A DNA stretch of 64,000 nt from Clostridia bacterium (GCA_017621705.1 JAGASR010000039.1:1-64000), one strand, 5' to 3'; positions 1-8,992 are shown, counted from the first letter of the stretch. Notes: a model not told the origin generated them from the sequence alone. Program-made: numbers and translations.

Positions 1-659
1 GTCTTTGCAAAACTTACGGTAAAGGTGACGGTCTCGTAACCGCGCTCCGTCCTATCGATCTTGAGATCAAAAAAGGCGAAATGATTGCTATCATGGGTAA
101 ATCAGGCTCGGGAAAATCGACGCTCTTAAACCTTCTCGCAGGGCTCGATACCCCCGACAGCGGCGAATTTATCTATAACGGTTCTCCCATTAACACAAAA
201 AATCAGAACAAAATGGCAAAATTCAGACGCAATGACGTAGGCTTCGTCGTTCAGCACTTTGCGCTTATTGACGAATACTCCGTTCAGCAGAATATCGGTC
301 TTCCGCTTCGTTACGGAAAACTCAAAGGCACTTCCACGAAAAAACGCATAAAAGAGATCGCAGAACGTCTCGAAATCTCCGAAAAACTCAGAAAATACCC
401 CTCTCAGCTTTCGGGCGGTCAGGCGCAGAGAGTTGCAATCGCACGTGCGATCGCGCATAAACCGTCAATTCTCCTTGCCGACGAACCCACGGGCGCACTC
501 GACGAAGAAACCGGAAAGAGCATCATGAATCTTTTCAGAGAAATAAACAAAGAAGGAACGACCGTAATAGTAGTAACGCACGACGCCAACGTCGCATCCT
601 TCTGCCAGCGCACTATCCGCCTGCACGACGGTAATATCATCGGAGAAGAGATAAACTAA
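1..659 (+). CDS. ABC transporter ATP-binding protein (5' end outside window)
   Basis: This is the nucleotide-binding subunit of a MacB/LolD-type ABC transporter that would drive the two permeases downstream. The frame is open from base 3 to the stop at 657-659, so the true start lies before the window; the ATG at 81 is internal, because the residues before it fit the A-loop/first-strand region of such ATPases. Visible motifs are Walker A (GKSGSGKS), the Q-loop region, the signature LSGGQAQR, Walker B (ILLADEP) and an H-loop VTHD. Function beyond energising a FtsX-type exporter or peptide-sensing system cannot be read from the sequence. Confidence 0.93.
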   Translation, partial: LCKTYGKGDGLVTALRPIDLEIKKGEMIAIMGKSGSGKSTLLNLLAGLDTPDSGEFIYNGSPINTKNQNKMAKFRRNDVGFVVQHFALIDEYSVQQNIGLPLRYGKLKGTSTKKRIKEIAERLEISEKLRKYPSQLSGGQAQRVAIARAIAHKPSILLADEPTGALDEETGKSIMNLFREINKEGTTVIVVTHDANVASFCQRTIRLHDGNIIGEEIN

Positions 660-704
660 TCAGACCGATCAGTATTCCCCTGCACAGATAAAGGAGGTAT
701 AACT

Positions 705-2258
705 ATGCTTCGCATCTACTTAACAGAAGCATTCAAAAATATCAAAGCAAATATAACGCTGTCTGTTATAATTGTTTTGCTTTTTACGTTTCTTATTCAA
801 ATCGTCAGCTATTCCTTTGCATGGGTGACGTATAATTTCTGGAGTGTTGATATCCACAACTCCGGAATGGAAAACGAAGCATATATTAAGTATTCTGTAT
901 ATTCTCTCGGTTTAAAATCAGATGTGGATTATGACCATAATATTTTAAGAAGAGATAAGCTCGACATAGACCCCGAAACTCATGAGATGATAAGGATTCC
1001 CATTACAGAGGAAGATAAAGCATATAATCAGACTGTCATCGATTCTTATCATAAATTTATCGCGCAGCTTAATAGTATCGATGGATATATTTTTACAGAC
1101 AGAGATTGGAAAGGATTAAAATCCGATAACGGAAAAGCCTATCATCTGTCCCAACAAGGAAATGGTACATCGTCTCTAAAATATGGAGAAAATGAAGTTC
1201 GACGTATGTTTTTTACAGACCTCGGATATACGGTCGAAGAAATAAGTCAGTTTTGCGATTATGAAGGTGTATGGATAAATAAAAATACGATACTTATGGA
1301 AGGCTTTACTTATTGCGAAGGCGAAGGTTTCACTGAAGACACTCTGAAATATGAATACTTAATGACCGAAGACGGAACAATGCCGACCATTCCGATTGTC
1401 ATGGGCTTTGAATTTATAGACTATTTTGATATCGGTGATGTTATCAATAATCCGGAAGGTGACTATCAAGCTCAAATGATAAACAAAGGGCGCGCATCTT
1501 CAGGATATAATGATCAGTTTTGGGGGCATTATGTTGTAGTCGGATTCCTTGCGGAGGACACCACCGTTGAATACGGCCCCGGAGTAAGGTTTAATGTCGA
1601 TGATCATATAATTATACCTTTGGTTCCTAATACTTCCGAATATTTCCCGAATGCGTCGGTTGCAGGACAGGTAATAGATTTTTATCAAAAACTTCCTCAT
1701 AAAATCATTTACATAGAGCAGGAAAACGAACTTGCGACTGTTGAAGCATTGTCAAAAGCTTTATCCGAAGATCCTGTAGTCGGAACATATTACCGTCTTG
1801 AAAAAAATACGCAGGCGAATGCTGTTTACAGACAGATGTACGAAAAAAGAATGATCAATTATGCATTAATAGTCGGTTCAACTCTTATTTTCTGCATTGC
1901 TGTCATTATTCTGATCATTGTAAATAAATTCAACAGCAATATAAAAGATACTGCGATCCACCGTCTTGTCGGTGCAACTGTTTCGGATAGCGTTAAAGCA
2001 TATATCCTTGAATTTGCGATTTATCTTTTATGCGCAGATATCCTGTCGCATTATGTCTATATAATTTATGCTTTTGATCGGACATCGACTGTTCTTTCAG
2101 GATTCTGGATGAGCATGATGATCGGAGACGTTAATGTTCAAATGATGTATCCTCTTATGATCGCTATTGATATTTTATTCCTTGCGATAGTAGCAATAGT
2201 TGCGTATATTTGTTCCGCAAAGCTTGATACCGCAACAATAATCAAAGGTAAAGAATAA
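705..2258 (+). CDS. FtsX-like ABC transporter permease, 517 aa
   Basis: Membrane subunit of the same transporter. One hydrophobic segment lies near residues 17-45, followed by a large, presumably extracytoplasmic domain of about 330 residues, and then three hydrophobic segments in the last 140 residues. This is the MacB/FtsX layout, and RLVGAT just after the second segment fits the FtsX domain. An AAGGAGG site lies just before the ATG, 45 bases after the ATPase stop. Base use is more AT-rich than in the ATPase. The substrate is unknown; the pairing of one ATPase with two different permeases resembles bacitracin/lantibiotic-type or lipoprotein-release systems, but no sensor kinase is visible. 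Confidence 0.85.
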   Translation: MLRIYLTEAFKNIKANITLSVIIVLLFTFLIQIVSYSFAWVTYNFWSVDIHNSGMENEAYIKYSVYSLGLKSDVDYDHNILRRDKLDIDPETHEMIRIPITEEDKAYNQTVIDSYHKFIAQLNSIDGYIFTDRDWKGLKSDNGKAYHLSQQGNGTSSLKYGENEVRRMFFTDLGYTVEEISQFCDYEGVWINKNTILMEGFTYCEGEGFTEDTLKYEYLMTEDGTMPTIPIVMGFEFIDYFDIGDVINNPEGDYQAQMINKGRASSGYNDQFWGHYVVVGFLAEDTTVEYGPGVRFNVDDHIIIPLVPNTSEYFPNASVAGQVIDFYQKLPHKIIYIEQENELATVEALSKALSEDPVVGTYYRLEKNTQANAVYRQMYEKRMINYALIVGSTLIFCIAVIILIIVNKFNSNIKDTAIHRLVGATVSDSVKAYILEFAIYLLCADILSHYVYIIYAFDRTSTVLSGFWMSMMIGDVNVQMMYPLMIAIDILFLAIVAIVAYICSAKLDTATIIKGKE

Positions 2259-2273
2259 GAAGGAGGATCGGTT

Positions 2274-3326
2274 ATGAAAAAAATCAATATTAACGGCTTA
2301 ATGATAAGTATATCGTTTTTCCTTGCTTCATTTTTTATCGTAGTTTTTGTTAATCAGCTTTCTATGAACAAAGAAAACAACAGAAATTATGATATGTTCA
2401 ACGGTCCCGATTCAAGGAAAATAAGCATTACATGTGCCGAACCGTTCCTGCTTTCACCCTGGGATTACGGTGAAGATTTCGTTATTTACAATATGGTCAG
2501 AGAAGTAAATACACATTACGACAGCGACTGGGTTCGTGTCGTTTACGGCAAAGGAGACTTCCCCACTCCGTCAATGAAAAATGGACAGTTTTTCACTGAA
2601 GAACAGATGCTTTCATCTGAACCGCTTTGTGTTATCGGCACAAATGTAAGCAAAAGAAGCGGTGAGATTATCGACGGTGAAGAGTATTATACTTATGAGG
2701 GTGTGCGCTACCGTGTCATCGGTCATATGGGAACAAACGTTGCAACCGATCTTGATGTTATGGTAATGCTTAACTGGGGCGGATATTTTGAAAATAAAAC
2801 GGTATGCTCAGGTAATTATATTATCGATTCCGACAACAAATCCGTAATAGAATCGGCAGTTGAAAAAGTCAAATCAGATGTTGAATCATCATCGGGTACT
2901 GAATTTAAACCTCTTGTTTTCAGATCGACGATCCGTTCTTTCGACTCATCCAGTAGAACTATTTATCCTATAGCTTTGATAATTCTGATACTCAGCATAG
3001 TCGTTATAAGCATTTTTTATATTAAGAGCATATCTTATCAGATAGCAGTCAAAAAACTCGTCGGTTTCTCGATGCCGATGCTGTTTTTAGAGCTTGCTCT
3101 AAAGTTTGTAAAATATGCTTTATCGGGCCTTGCGCTCGCATTGGTTTCAATGTTTTTATTGACCTTTAACGAAACATACGCAAGCAGCGAGATAGGATAT
3201 TTTACAGTCATAACACCGTGGACAGTCGTTTACGCAGCGGTTGTAACGGTCGTTCTTGCAGTCGTTCTTTCTGTTGTTCCGGTTATTGCGATTTATAAAA
3301 TTGATACGAGCGAGAAGATCAAGTAA
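2274..3326 (+). CDS. FtsX-like ABC transporter permease, 350 aa
   Basis: Second permease of the same operon, 15 bases after the first, with an AAGGAGG ribosome site. It has an N-terminal membrane segment (about residues 8-28), an extracytoplasmic domain of roughly 200 residues with a MacB-like core, and three C-terminal membrane segments. KLVGFS sits at the place of the RLVGAT motif in the first permease. It is shorter than its partner, so the complex is probably a heterodimer of two unlike permeases on an ATPase dimer. A strong hairpin follows directly after the stop and ends the unit. Confidence 0.85.
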   Translation: MKKININGLMISISFFLASFFIVVFVNQLSMNKENNRNYDMFNGPDSRKISITCAEPFLLSPWDYGEDFVIYNMVREVNTHYDSDWVRVVYGKGDFPTPSMKNGQFFTEEQMLSSEPLCVIGTNVSKRSGEIIDGEEYYTYEGVRYRVIGHMGTNVATDLDVMVMLNWGGYFENKTVCSGNYIIDSDNKSVIESAVEKVKSDVESSSGTEFKPLVFRSTIRSFDSSSRTIYPIALIILILSIVVISIFYIKSISYQIAVKKLVGFSMPMLFLELALKFVKYALSGLALALVSMFLLTFNETYASSEIGYFTVITPWTVVYAAVVTVVLAVVLSVVPVIAIYKIDTSEKIK

Positions 3327-3332
3327 TAAAAA

Positions 3333-3366
3333 AAGAACTCCGAAATTTTAAAGTTTCGGAGTTCTT
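3333..3366. terminator. Bidirectional intrinsic terminator
   Basis: A perfect 13-base-pair stem (AAGAACTCCGAAA with its complement) has an 8-base loop. A-rich sequence lies on the left and T-rich on the right, so it can end both the ABC operon on + and the UroD-family gene on -. Confidence 0.85.
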
Positions 3367-3372
3367 GAATTT

Positions 3373-4524
3373 TTAGTATCTTCCGTAATTCTGAATAGCT
3401 GCCATGACTGCTCTCATGCTCGTCAGAAGGCTTCCGTTATTTATACTGCCTGCGGTAGTAACGCCGAGACCGCGGATATCGTCGATCTTTGCGGCTTCGC
3501 AGTCTCTTTTAACTTCTGCGATGATCTCTTCCTCGTTGTTTCTCATAAACGTAAAGGGTGCGAGCTGACCGTCGATACGAGTTCTGGGCATGTATTTTCT
3601 GATCTCCTGAACGGTGATCGTCGGACCGAAGTTACAGCCTGTAAGATTAAAGTCTGCAAGCATTGGGATAAGATGACCCATTGCGGAGTCGGAATGCTGA
3701 TATCTGAAGTCTTTTTCGTTCGGCGCGCATTTTGCGAAAACAGCCTTGAGGGTTGGATAGCCGAGAAGTTTATACATCTCGGGGGTGAAGAGGTTGCTGT
3801 CGTCGTCAAAGAAAGAGAAACCGTGCGCAAAATCAGCATCGGTATGACCGGATTCTTTGATGAAAAGATCGACATACGCAAGGACAACTCTTGTTATCGT
3901 CTCACCGAAACGGGCAAAGAGACCTTCGTCATCATAGTATAAATAAATGAGATTTTCGATGCCGAAAACGCTGGTCGCAAGAGTTACGGGGCCGCGTACA
4001 CCCGAGAACTGACCGGGACGTCTGCCTGTCGCTTCAAAAACTTCTTTGCATTTCTGATCCCAGTCTGCGGGGAGAACAAAAGATCTGAATTTTTCGGGAT
4101 CTGCAAGAAGAATATCGATTTCGTCAAGTTTTTTTCTCAACGCTTCGTCGTCGTCAAGAGTTCCTTCAAGCCAGGTCGTATTACCGTCAAAAACATATTT
4201 GCCGCCGAAAACTTCGCCGATCTGCTTCGTTGCGGGAAGCTTCGGGAGAAGGTCTTTTTTCGGGTCGGGCTTGTTTTCGCCGAGAAGCGGTCTTCCTACG
4301 ATTTTGATAGCCTTTTCGTTATATCTGCAGTTGAGATCGTATCTTCTCATCGGATCGGTGTAGCCCCAGGGCTGGCCTTCTTCGCCGAGCTCTGCGAAAA
4401 CACATTCATCACTCATTCTGATGCCGAGCGCTGCCTGCTTTGTATTTTTGGAAAAACAGTTATCTTCCCACGCGGTCGCTTCGTCTTTCCAGAACTGTTC
4501 AATATCAAGATCTAACTTTGTCAT
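3373..4524 (-). CDS. Uroporphyrinogen decarboxylase-family protein, 383 aa
   Basis: Member of the UroD/MtaA fold family (COG0407-like), which in anaerobes mostly holds cobamide:CoM-type or corrinoid-dependent methyltransferases rather than haem enzymes. The length and the C-terminal TIM-barrel-like pattern fit. The expected H-x-C zinc motif of the methyltransferase branch is replaced here by HSD (in YQHSDSAMGH), followed by TGCNFGP, so zinc binding may be altered. It stands alone with its own promoter and is bounded by a terminator; no corrinoid protein is next to it. Haem synthesis is unlikely since no hem genes are near. The substrate is unknown. Confidence 0.75.
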   Translation of the reverse strand: MTKLDLDIEQFWKDEATAWEDNCFSKNTKQAALGIRMSDECVFAELGEEGQPWGYTDPMRRYDLNCRYNEKAIKIVGRPLLGENKPDPKKDLLPKLPATKQIGEVFGGKYVFDGNTTWLEGTLDDDEALRKKLDEIDILLADPEKFRSFVLPADWDQKCKEVFEATGRRPGQFSGVRGPVTLATSVFGIENLIYLYYDDEGLFARFGETITRVVLAYVDLFIKESGHTDADFAHGFSFFDDDSNLFTPEMYKLLGYPTLKAVFAKCAPNEKDFRYQHSDSAMGHLIPMLADFNLTGCNFGPTITVQEIRKYMPRTRIDGQLAPFTFMRNNEEEIIAEVKRDCEAAKIDDIRGLGVTTAGSINNGSLLTSMRAVMAAIQNYGRY

Positions 4525-4565
4525 TTTTATATCCTCTTAATTTATAAATCTTTATAATTTATTAT

Positions 4566-4594
4566 ATTGTATCATAGCAATCCTCAAAAGTCAA
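4566..4594 (-). promoter_or_regulatory. Sigma-A-type promoter of the UroD-family gene
   Basis: On the minus strand TTGACT and TACAAT are separated by 17 bases, about 40 bases before the start codon at 4524. The match is good but unproven. Confidence 0.6.
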
Positions 4595-5160
4595 TAAAAA
4601 AACAGGTGTTCCGATAAAATTTTAATTCCGATACCAATCAGAATAACTCCGCCTGCGATCTGTGCTTTGTCTTTAAATCTCGAACCTGTTTTGCATCCGA
4701 TCACAACCCCGAAAAAAGATATGCAAAAAGTTGTTATGCCTATGACCGTCACCGCAGGCGCTATCGTAACACCGAGAAATGCAAATGTGATTCCGACCGC
4801 AAGCGCATCAATGCTCGTCGCAACGGAAAGCGCCAGCAGTTCTTTGATGTTCAGCTTTTTCGTTGACGGTTCTGCGCTCTCCGTATCGCCTTTAAAAACA
4901 TCAAAGATCATTCTTCCTCCGAGGAATGCGAGCAGAACGAAAGCTATCCAATGGTCGAAAGCCGTTATTACATCTTCAAACTGTTTTCCGATCATCCAAC
5001 CGATAAACGGCATCAATGCCTGAAATGTTCCGAAAAACAGCGAAATGATAAATGATTGCCGCAGATTTATTTTTCGCATTCCGAGCCCTTTGCACAGCGC
5101 AACCGTAAAAGCGTCCATCGAAAGCGCAATACCCGTAAGAAAAACTTCCGAAAAACTCAA
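4591..5160 (-). CDS. mntP: Manganese efflux pump MntP family, 189 aa
   Basis: Six-helix membrane protein of the MntP (DUF204) family, which exports Mn2+. Two homologous halves each begin with a helix carrying a conserved acidic residue (LSMDAF near the N-terminus; TSIDAL in the middle), typical of the family. I place the start at a TTG at 5158-5160 because AGGTGA lies just upstream and the resulting N-terminus MSFSEVFLTG resembles family members; a GTG at 5169 would add three residues but overlaps that ribosome site. No yybP-ykoY riboswitch fits in the short space to the divergent promoter. Confidence 0.88.
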   Translation of the reverse strand: MSFSEVFLTGIALSMDAFTVALCKGLGMRKINLRQSFIISLFFGTFQALMPFIGWMIGKQFEDVITAFDHWIAFVLLAFLGGRMIFDVFKGDTESAEPSTKKLNIKELLALSVATSIDALAVGITFAFLGVTIAPAVTVIGITTFCISFFGVVIGCKTGSRFKDKAQIAGGVILIGIGIKILSEHLFFY

Positions 5161-5217
5161 AAAAATCACCTCACAGACGTTTTTTTTGTTTATTACCGCA
5201 AAAAATGCGGAAAAGTC

Positions 5218-5246
5218 TTGACATATTGTTGAATTAGTTGTATAAT
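5218..5246 (+). promoter_or_regulatory. Consensus promoter for the zinc-ribbon protein gene
   Basis: TTGACA, a 17-base spacer and TATAAT, followed by AAAGGAGA and the ATG at 5279. This is a full consensus match. Confidence 0.8.
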
Positions 5247-5278
5247 AATGTTATATTAAAACAAAGGAGATATTTATT

Positions 5279-5728
5279 ATGAAATTTTGTCCCAAATGCG
5301 GCACTCAGCTTGAAGACAATGTAACTTTCTGCTCCAATTGCGGTACTTCGTTAAATGCTGCTGCTGTTGCTTCCAACGATCCTTTTGATCACACCGCTGA
5401 ATTCGATGCGAAAGATATTTCCGACAACAAAGTTATCGCTATGCTTCCGTATCTTATGGGCCTTCTCGGCGTTATTGTTGCGGCACTTCTTGCAAAAGGC
5501 GAATCGCAGTACGTTTCGTTCCATATCAGACAGGCTCTTAAACTCAATATCGTTTCAATGCTCGTTTCTATCGTTGCAGCTGTACTTGCTTTCACCATAA
5601 TCGTTCCGATCGCTGCAGGCATCTTTGCAATAGTTATCGTCGTTCTTCAGATCATTGCATTCTTCCAGGTTTGCGGCGGCAAAGCTAAAGAACCCGCTAT
5701 TATCAAAAACCTTAACTTCCTTAAATAA
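5279..5728 (+). CDS. Zinc-ribbon membrane protein (DUF4870-like), 149 aa
   Basis: Residues 1-24 form a zinc ribbon with two CxxC pairs (CPKCG and CSNCG). A linker of about 30 residues and a three-segment hydrophobic domain follow, of the type found in DUF4870 proteins (MLPYLMGLLG and FHIRQALKLN are characteristic). Such proteins are common in Clostridia and have no settled function. It is transcribed alone from a consensus promoter. Confidence 0.75.
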   Translation: MKFCPKCGTQLEDNVTFCSNCGTSLNAAAVASNDPFDHTAEFDAKDISDNKVIAMLPYLMGLLGVIVAALLAKGESQYVSFHIRQALKLNIVSMLVSIVAAVLAFTIIVPIAAGIFAIVIVVLQIIAFFQVCGGKAKEPAIIKNLNFLK

Positions 5729-5789
5729 TTGGTTTTTGGTTGAAGTTACCAAAAATCTGATGTAATTTCTGGTAATTCGTTGTGCGGTA

Positions 5790-5819
5790 TTGACAAAGAA
5801 CATAGTTTTTTGCTATAAT
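5790..5819 (+). promoter_or_regulatory. Promoter of the secreted repeat protein
   Basis: TTGACA (5790-5795), an 18-base spacer and TATAAT (5814-5819). The -10 box overlaps the left arm of the hairpin at 5818. Confidence 0.75.
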
Positions 5820-5851
5820 ATGAGCGTCACTGAGTGGCGCTCATATTTTTT
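5818..5851 (+). terminator. Terminator hairpin embedded in the next promoter
   Basis: A 13-base-pair stem (left arm ATATGAGCGTCAC, one G-T pair, loop TGA) is followed by six T. Transcripts from the zinc-ribbon gene upstream would form the whole hairpin. Transcripts starting at about 5826 from the promoter at 5790 would carry only the inner part, so they should escape. Confidence 0.65.
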
Positions 5852-5887
5852 GCGCCGCAGTGAAACTTATTCTTTGGAGGAACCCAA

Positions 5888-6994
5888 ATGCACACAACAG
5901 CACTCAAAAGCATCATGTCGGTCGTTCTGGCTATATGTCTTTCGGTTTCGTCTTTTGTTCTCCCCGTTTTTGCGGAGACTGAAAACGGAACCGAACCCGA
6001 AAAAAAGCCCGAACCCGAGAAATTCACAATCACCTACAAAACGGAGGGAAAAGGAACCCTTAAAGGCAACACTGAAGCTGTCGCAGGTGAAGTTATTGCC
6101 TTGACCGTAACACCCGATGACGGCTATGTTCTCGAATCCGTAACCGCAGATCACAGCGCTTTCGCACTTTCTGAAAAAAACACTTTCATCATGCCCAATC
6201 AGAATATTACCGTCACTGCGAAATTCGTTGAGCACAAGCCCGTAAAACATCAGATCTGGACGAGCGCAGGGGAGGGTGGAACTATCTATCCTGCGGTTGC
6301 GGAAGTCATAGAAGGCGAAGATCAGATGTTCTTCATCACTCCCGCGGAAGGATACAAGATCAAGACAGTTTATGTTGACAATATTTCAGTAGGTCCTCAG
6401 CCGCTCTATATTTTCAACGCCGTAAAATCTTTCCATACCGTCCGTGCGGAATTTGAAAAAATCGCTCCCGAGGCAAAACCCGTTGAGACCTTTACCGTAA
6501 AATTCTATGATTGGGACGGTTCGGTTCTCTCCGTTCAGTCCGTAGAAAAAGGCAAGGATGCGGTCGCTCCGAAAGATCCTTCCCGTGACGGTTATATTTT
6601 CAAAGGTTGGGATACTGACCTTCGTAATGTTCAGAAAGATCTTTCCGTGATTGCGATTTACGAAAAAGAGCCCATTAAAGAAACCGTTATCGAAAAGCTT
6701 TACGTTTATCCAGCAGGAAACGAATCTTCTGCATCCGAGCTCTATTTCGATACCGTAAAGATCGGCTCGACTATCGATCTGAAAGTTAAATCATATCCCG
6801 AAAAAGAGCTGAAGAATGTCTCTTTTGATTCTTCAAACAGCTCTGTTGCGATCGTTTCTTCTTCGGGTAAGGTTTCTGTTGTCGGTTACGGCACTTCTAC
6901 CATCTCCGTTACATGCGAAGGTAAGACCGCGCGCTATGTCCTCGTATGCCTTAAAGATCTCGTAGTAGAAAATCCCGGAACCTGCGATGACTGA
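5888..6994 (+). CDS. Secreted protein with InlB-type repeats and a Big_2 domain, 368 aa
   Basis: A signal peptide (about residues 1-29, cleavage after FA) precedes a Pro/Glu/Lys linker. Next come two divergent InlB B-repeat-like modules (KFTITYKTEG and QIWTSAGEGG segments, each ending in an ITVTAKF- or HTVRAEF-type strand) and one classic InlB B-repeat (TFTVKFYDWDG to GWDTD). A C-terminal bacterial Ig-like group 2 domain carries SSNSSVAIVSSSGKVSV. No LPxTG motif or membrane anchor is visible, so it is probably released or held by non-covalent binding. It has its own promoter and TTTGGAGG site. A role in surface or matrix binding is inference. Confidence 0.8.
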   Translation: MHTTALKSIMSVVLAICLSVSSFVLPVFAETENGTEPEKKPEPEKFTITYKTEGKGTLKGNTEAVAGEVIALTVTPDDGYVLESVTADHSAFALSEKNTFIMPNQNITVTAKFVEHKPVKHQIWTSAGEGGTIYPAVAEVIEGEDQMFFITPAEGYKIKTVYVDNISVGPQPLYIFNAVKSFHTVRAEFEKIAPEAKPVETFTVKFYDWDGSVLSVQSVEKGKDAVAPKDPSRDGYIFKGWDTDLRNVQKDLSVIAIYEKEPIKETVIEKLYVYPAGNESSASELYFDTVKIGSTIDLKVKSYPEKELKNVSFDSSNSSVAIVSSSGKVSVVGYGTSTISVTCEGKTARYVLVCLKDLVVENPGTCDD

Positions 6995-7020
6995 TATTAT
7001 ACTTATATTCATTCTTTAAC

Positions 7021-7054
7021 GTAAAAAGACGTGGCTTTTGCCACGTCTTTTTAC
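7021..7054. terminator. Bidirectional terminator
   Basis: A perfect 15-base-pair stem with loop TTTT; AAAAA and TTTTT form part of the arms. It sits between the secreted protein gene (+) and rsmI (-), touching the rsmI stop. Confidence 0.88.
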
Positions 7055-7887
7055 TATTTGAACATATCGTAGATATCTCTTTTATGCATATTATATTTTG
7101 TTGCGAGGATCTTTGCGGCTTCGGATTTCGTACTTCCGTTTGCGATAAGTTCTTCAAATTCACCTTCAAGATCTTCTTTTGTTGCTTCTGTTTTTTCTTC
7201 GGGAGTTGCACCTTCGACTATAATTACAAATTCACCGAGTATGTTTTTTTCTTTATACATCTCAACGGCTTCCGAAAGAGTTGTCGGTATTGCTTCTTCG
7301 TAAATTTTTGAGATCTCGCGAACAAGAGTTATTTTTCTGTCTCCGAGATATTCAAGCATATCTTCGAGCGTTCCGAGCAGTTTGTGCGGTGCCTCGTAAA
7401 AAACAAGCGTATGCGTATCGTCTTTTAATGATAAAAGATGCTCTCTGCGGCTGTTTTTTGCTGTCGAAAGAAAACCTTCGAACGCAAATCTTTTTGTCGA
7501 AAGACCGCTCATTGCAAGCGCACAGACCATTGCGCACGGACCGGGGATTGCGCTTACGGCAAATCCCTCTTCCATGCATTGTTTAACGATCATTTCACCC
7601 GGGTCTGATATAGCAGGCATACCTGCGTCCGATACGAGTGCACAGACTTCGCCTTGTCTTAATCTTTCGAGAATAACTTCGCCGCGCTGGCGGATATTGT
7701 GCTCATAATAGCTTATCAGAGGTTTCTTTATGCCAAAATGGGCGAGAAGTTTTCCGGAGACACGGGTATCTTCCGCTGCGATAAAATCCGCCTTTTCGAG
7801 CGTTTCAAGCGCTCTCGGCGATATATCGTTCAGGTTGCCGATGGGGGTAGCAACGAGGTAAAGAGATATTTTTTTCTTCTGTTCCAT
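7054..7887 (-). CDS. rsmI: 16S rRNA 2'-O-ribose C1402 methyltransferase RsmI, 277 aa
   Basis: SAM-dependent methyltransferase of the tetrapyrrole-methylase fold that modifies C1402 in the 16S decoding centre. Visible are the N-terminal LYLVATPIGNLNDIS motif, AEDTR, VSDAGMP, IPGP and FYEAPH, all hallmarks of RsmI, and the usual length. It follows trmN6 by five bases, the same neighbours as yabB-yabC in B. subtilis. A C-terminal RsmI helix-turn-helix-like tail (KSEAAKILATKY) is present. Confidence 0.95.
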   Translation of the reverse strand: MEQKKKISLYLVATPIGNLNDISPRALETLEKADFIAAEDTRVSGKLLAHFGIKKPLISYYEHNIRQRGEVILERLRQGEVCALVSDAGMPAISDPGEMIVKQCMEEGFAVSAIPGPCAMVCALAMSGLSTKRFAFEGFLSTAKNSRREHLLSLKDDTHTLVFYEAPHKLLGTLEDMLEYLGDRKITLVREISKIYEEAIPTTLSEAVEMYKEKNILGEFVIIVEGATPEEKTEATKEDLEGEFEELIANGSTKSEAAKILATKYNMHKRDIYDMFK

Positions 7888-7892
7888 ATTTT

Positions 7893-8636
7893 TTATATTC
7901 TCCCGTAGATCTTATTGAGCGTTTCTGTATACGCCCCGTCAGATCCGTATATTTCAAGGGTCGGCTCGCAGTAAAGTCCGGGTTTTCCCTGCTTTATTCC
8001 TTCGATGAGAAACAGCTCGGGCTTTTTACCGTTTCTTGCCGAGACAAACATCAGTCTTTTAGGCTCTATCTTTTTTTCGCGCATTATACACATCGCATCG
8101 GTCAGTCTGTCCGGCTTATTTATCATGCAGAATCTCCCACCGTTTTTTAAAAGTACGTTTGCCGCATTCACGACGTCGTTTACCGTACACGTAAGTTCCG
8201 TTCTTGCCGTACCGCGTGCTTCGCTCACAAGCCCCGAATTTTCGGTCATGTACGGTGGATTTGCCGTCACAAGATCAAAATATGCCGACGGGAAAGTTCC
8301 GTCCGTTTCGGTATTGCGTATATCACGAAGATAAAAGGAGACTTTATCCGTTATTTTATTATATTCTGCGGTCATTTTCGAAAGGTTGAAAGGTCCTTCA
8401 TCTATCTCATAGCCACGCGCTTCTTTGCAGCAGTTATGAGTCGAAAGGATTACCGATATTACGCCGTTGCCTGCGCAGAGATCGGCGGCTTTCGCAAATT
8501 TTTTATTTCCTGCAAACCATGCGAGCAGAACAGCGTCTGTTCCGAATCGGAAACCGCAGTCGTCCTGATATATTTTATAGCCGTTTATGCAAAGATCGTC
8601 AAGTCGTACAGCCATTTTATCCGCGCTTTCCTTCAC
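7893..8636 (-). CDS. trmN6: tRNA1(Val) (adenine37-N6)-methyltransferase family (YfiC/YabB)
   Basis: Class I SAM-dependent methyltransferase with the adenine-N6 motif NPPY (VTANPPYM, about residue 127), the SAM motif ADLCAGNGVIS and the family N-terminus YKIYQDD with FGTDAVLLAWF. The start used is GTG at 8636, which has AAGGAA six bases upstream; an ATG seven codons later is possible. It is directly upstream of rsmI, as in B. subtilis. Family membership is clear; the exact tRNA target is inferred from E. coli YfiC. Confidence 0.85.
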   Translation of the reverse strand: MKESADKMAVRLDDLCINGYKIYQDDCGFRFGTDAVLLAWFAGNKKFAKAADLCAGNGVISVILSTHNCCKEARGYEIDEGPFNLSKMTAEYNKITDKVSFYLRDIRNTETDGTFPSAYFDLVTANPPYMTENSGLVSEARGTARTELTCTVNDVVNAANVLLKNGGRFCMINKPDRLTDAMCIMREKKIEPKRLMFVSARNGKKPELFLIEGIKQGKPGLYCEPTLEIYGSDGAYTETLNKIYGRI

Positions 8637-8675
8637 GAAAGCTTCCTTTCATAGGTTGAGATATTTTTACAATAT

Positions 8676-8700
8676 AAAAGCGGCTTTGAAAGCCGCCTTT
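8676..8700 (-). terminator. Terminator after the ferredoxin gene
   Basis: GCGGCTTTGAAAGCCGC is self-complementary and followed on the minus strand by TTTTATATT. The U-run is short, so some read-through into trmN6 is likely. Confidence 0.55.
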
Positions 8701-8717
8701 ATATCTTCCTTTAAAAA

Positions 8718-8909
<192 letters not shown>

Positions 8910-8928
8910 TTAAAGTTTATGCAATTGT

Positions 8929-8957
8929 ATTCTAACATATTTTGATCGTTTTTGCAA
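8929..8957 (-). promoter_or_regulatory. Promoter of the ferredoxin gene
   Basis: Minus strand TTGCAA, 17 bases, TAGAAT, about 35 bases before the start codon. Confidence 0.6.
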
Positions 8958-8992
8958 TAGGTTTTTTGAAATTTTATAAAATGTTCCGTATG

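Noticed and set aside
3373..4524. True uroporphyrinogen decarboxylase of haem synthesis
   Set aside because: No other hem genes nearby, two copies in the window and motif pattern nearer to methyltransferase-type members.
5161..5217. yybP-ykoY manganese riboswitch before mntP
   Set aside because: The space between mntP and the divergent promoter is under 60 bases, and only a small CCGCA/TGCGG hairpin is there.
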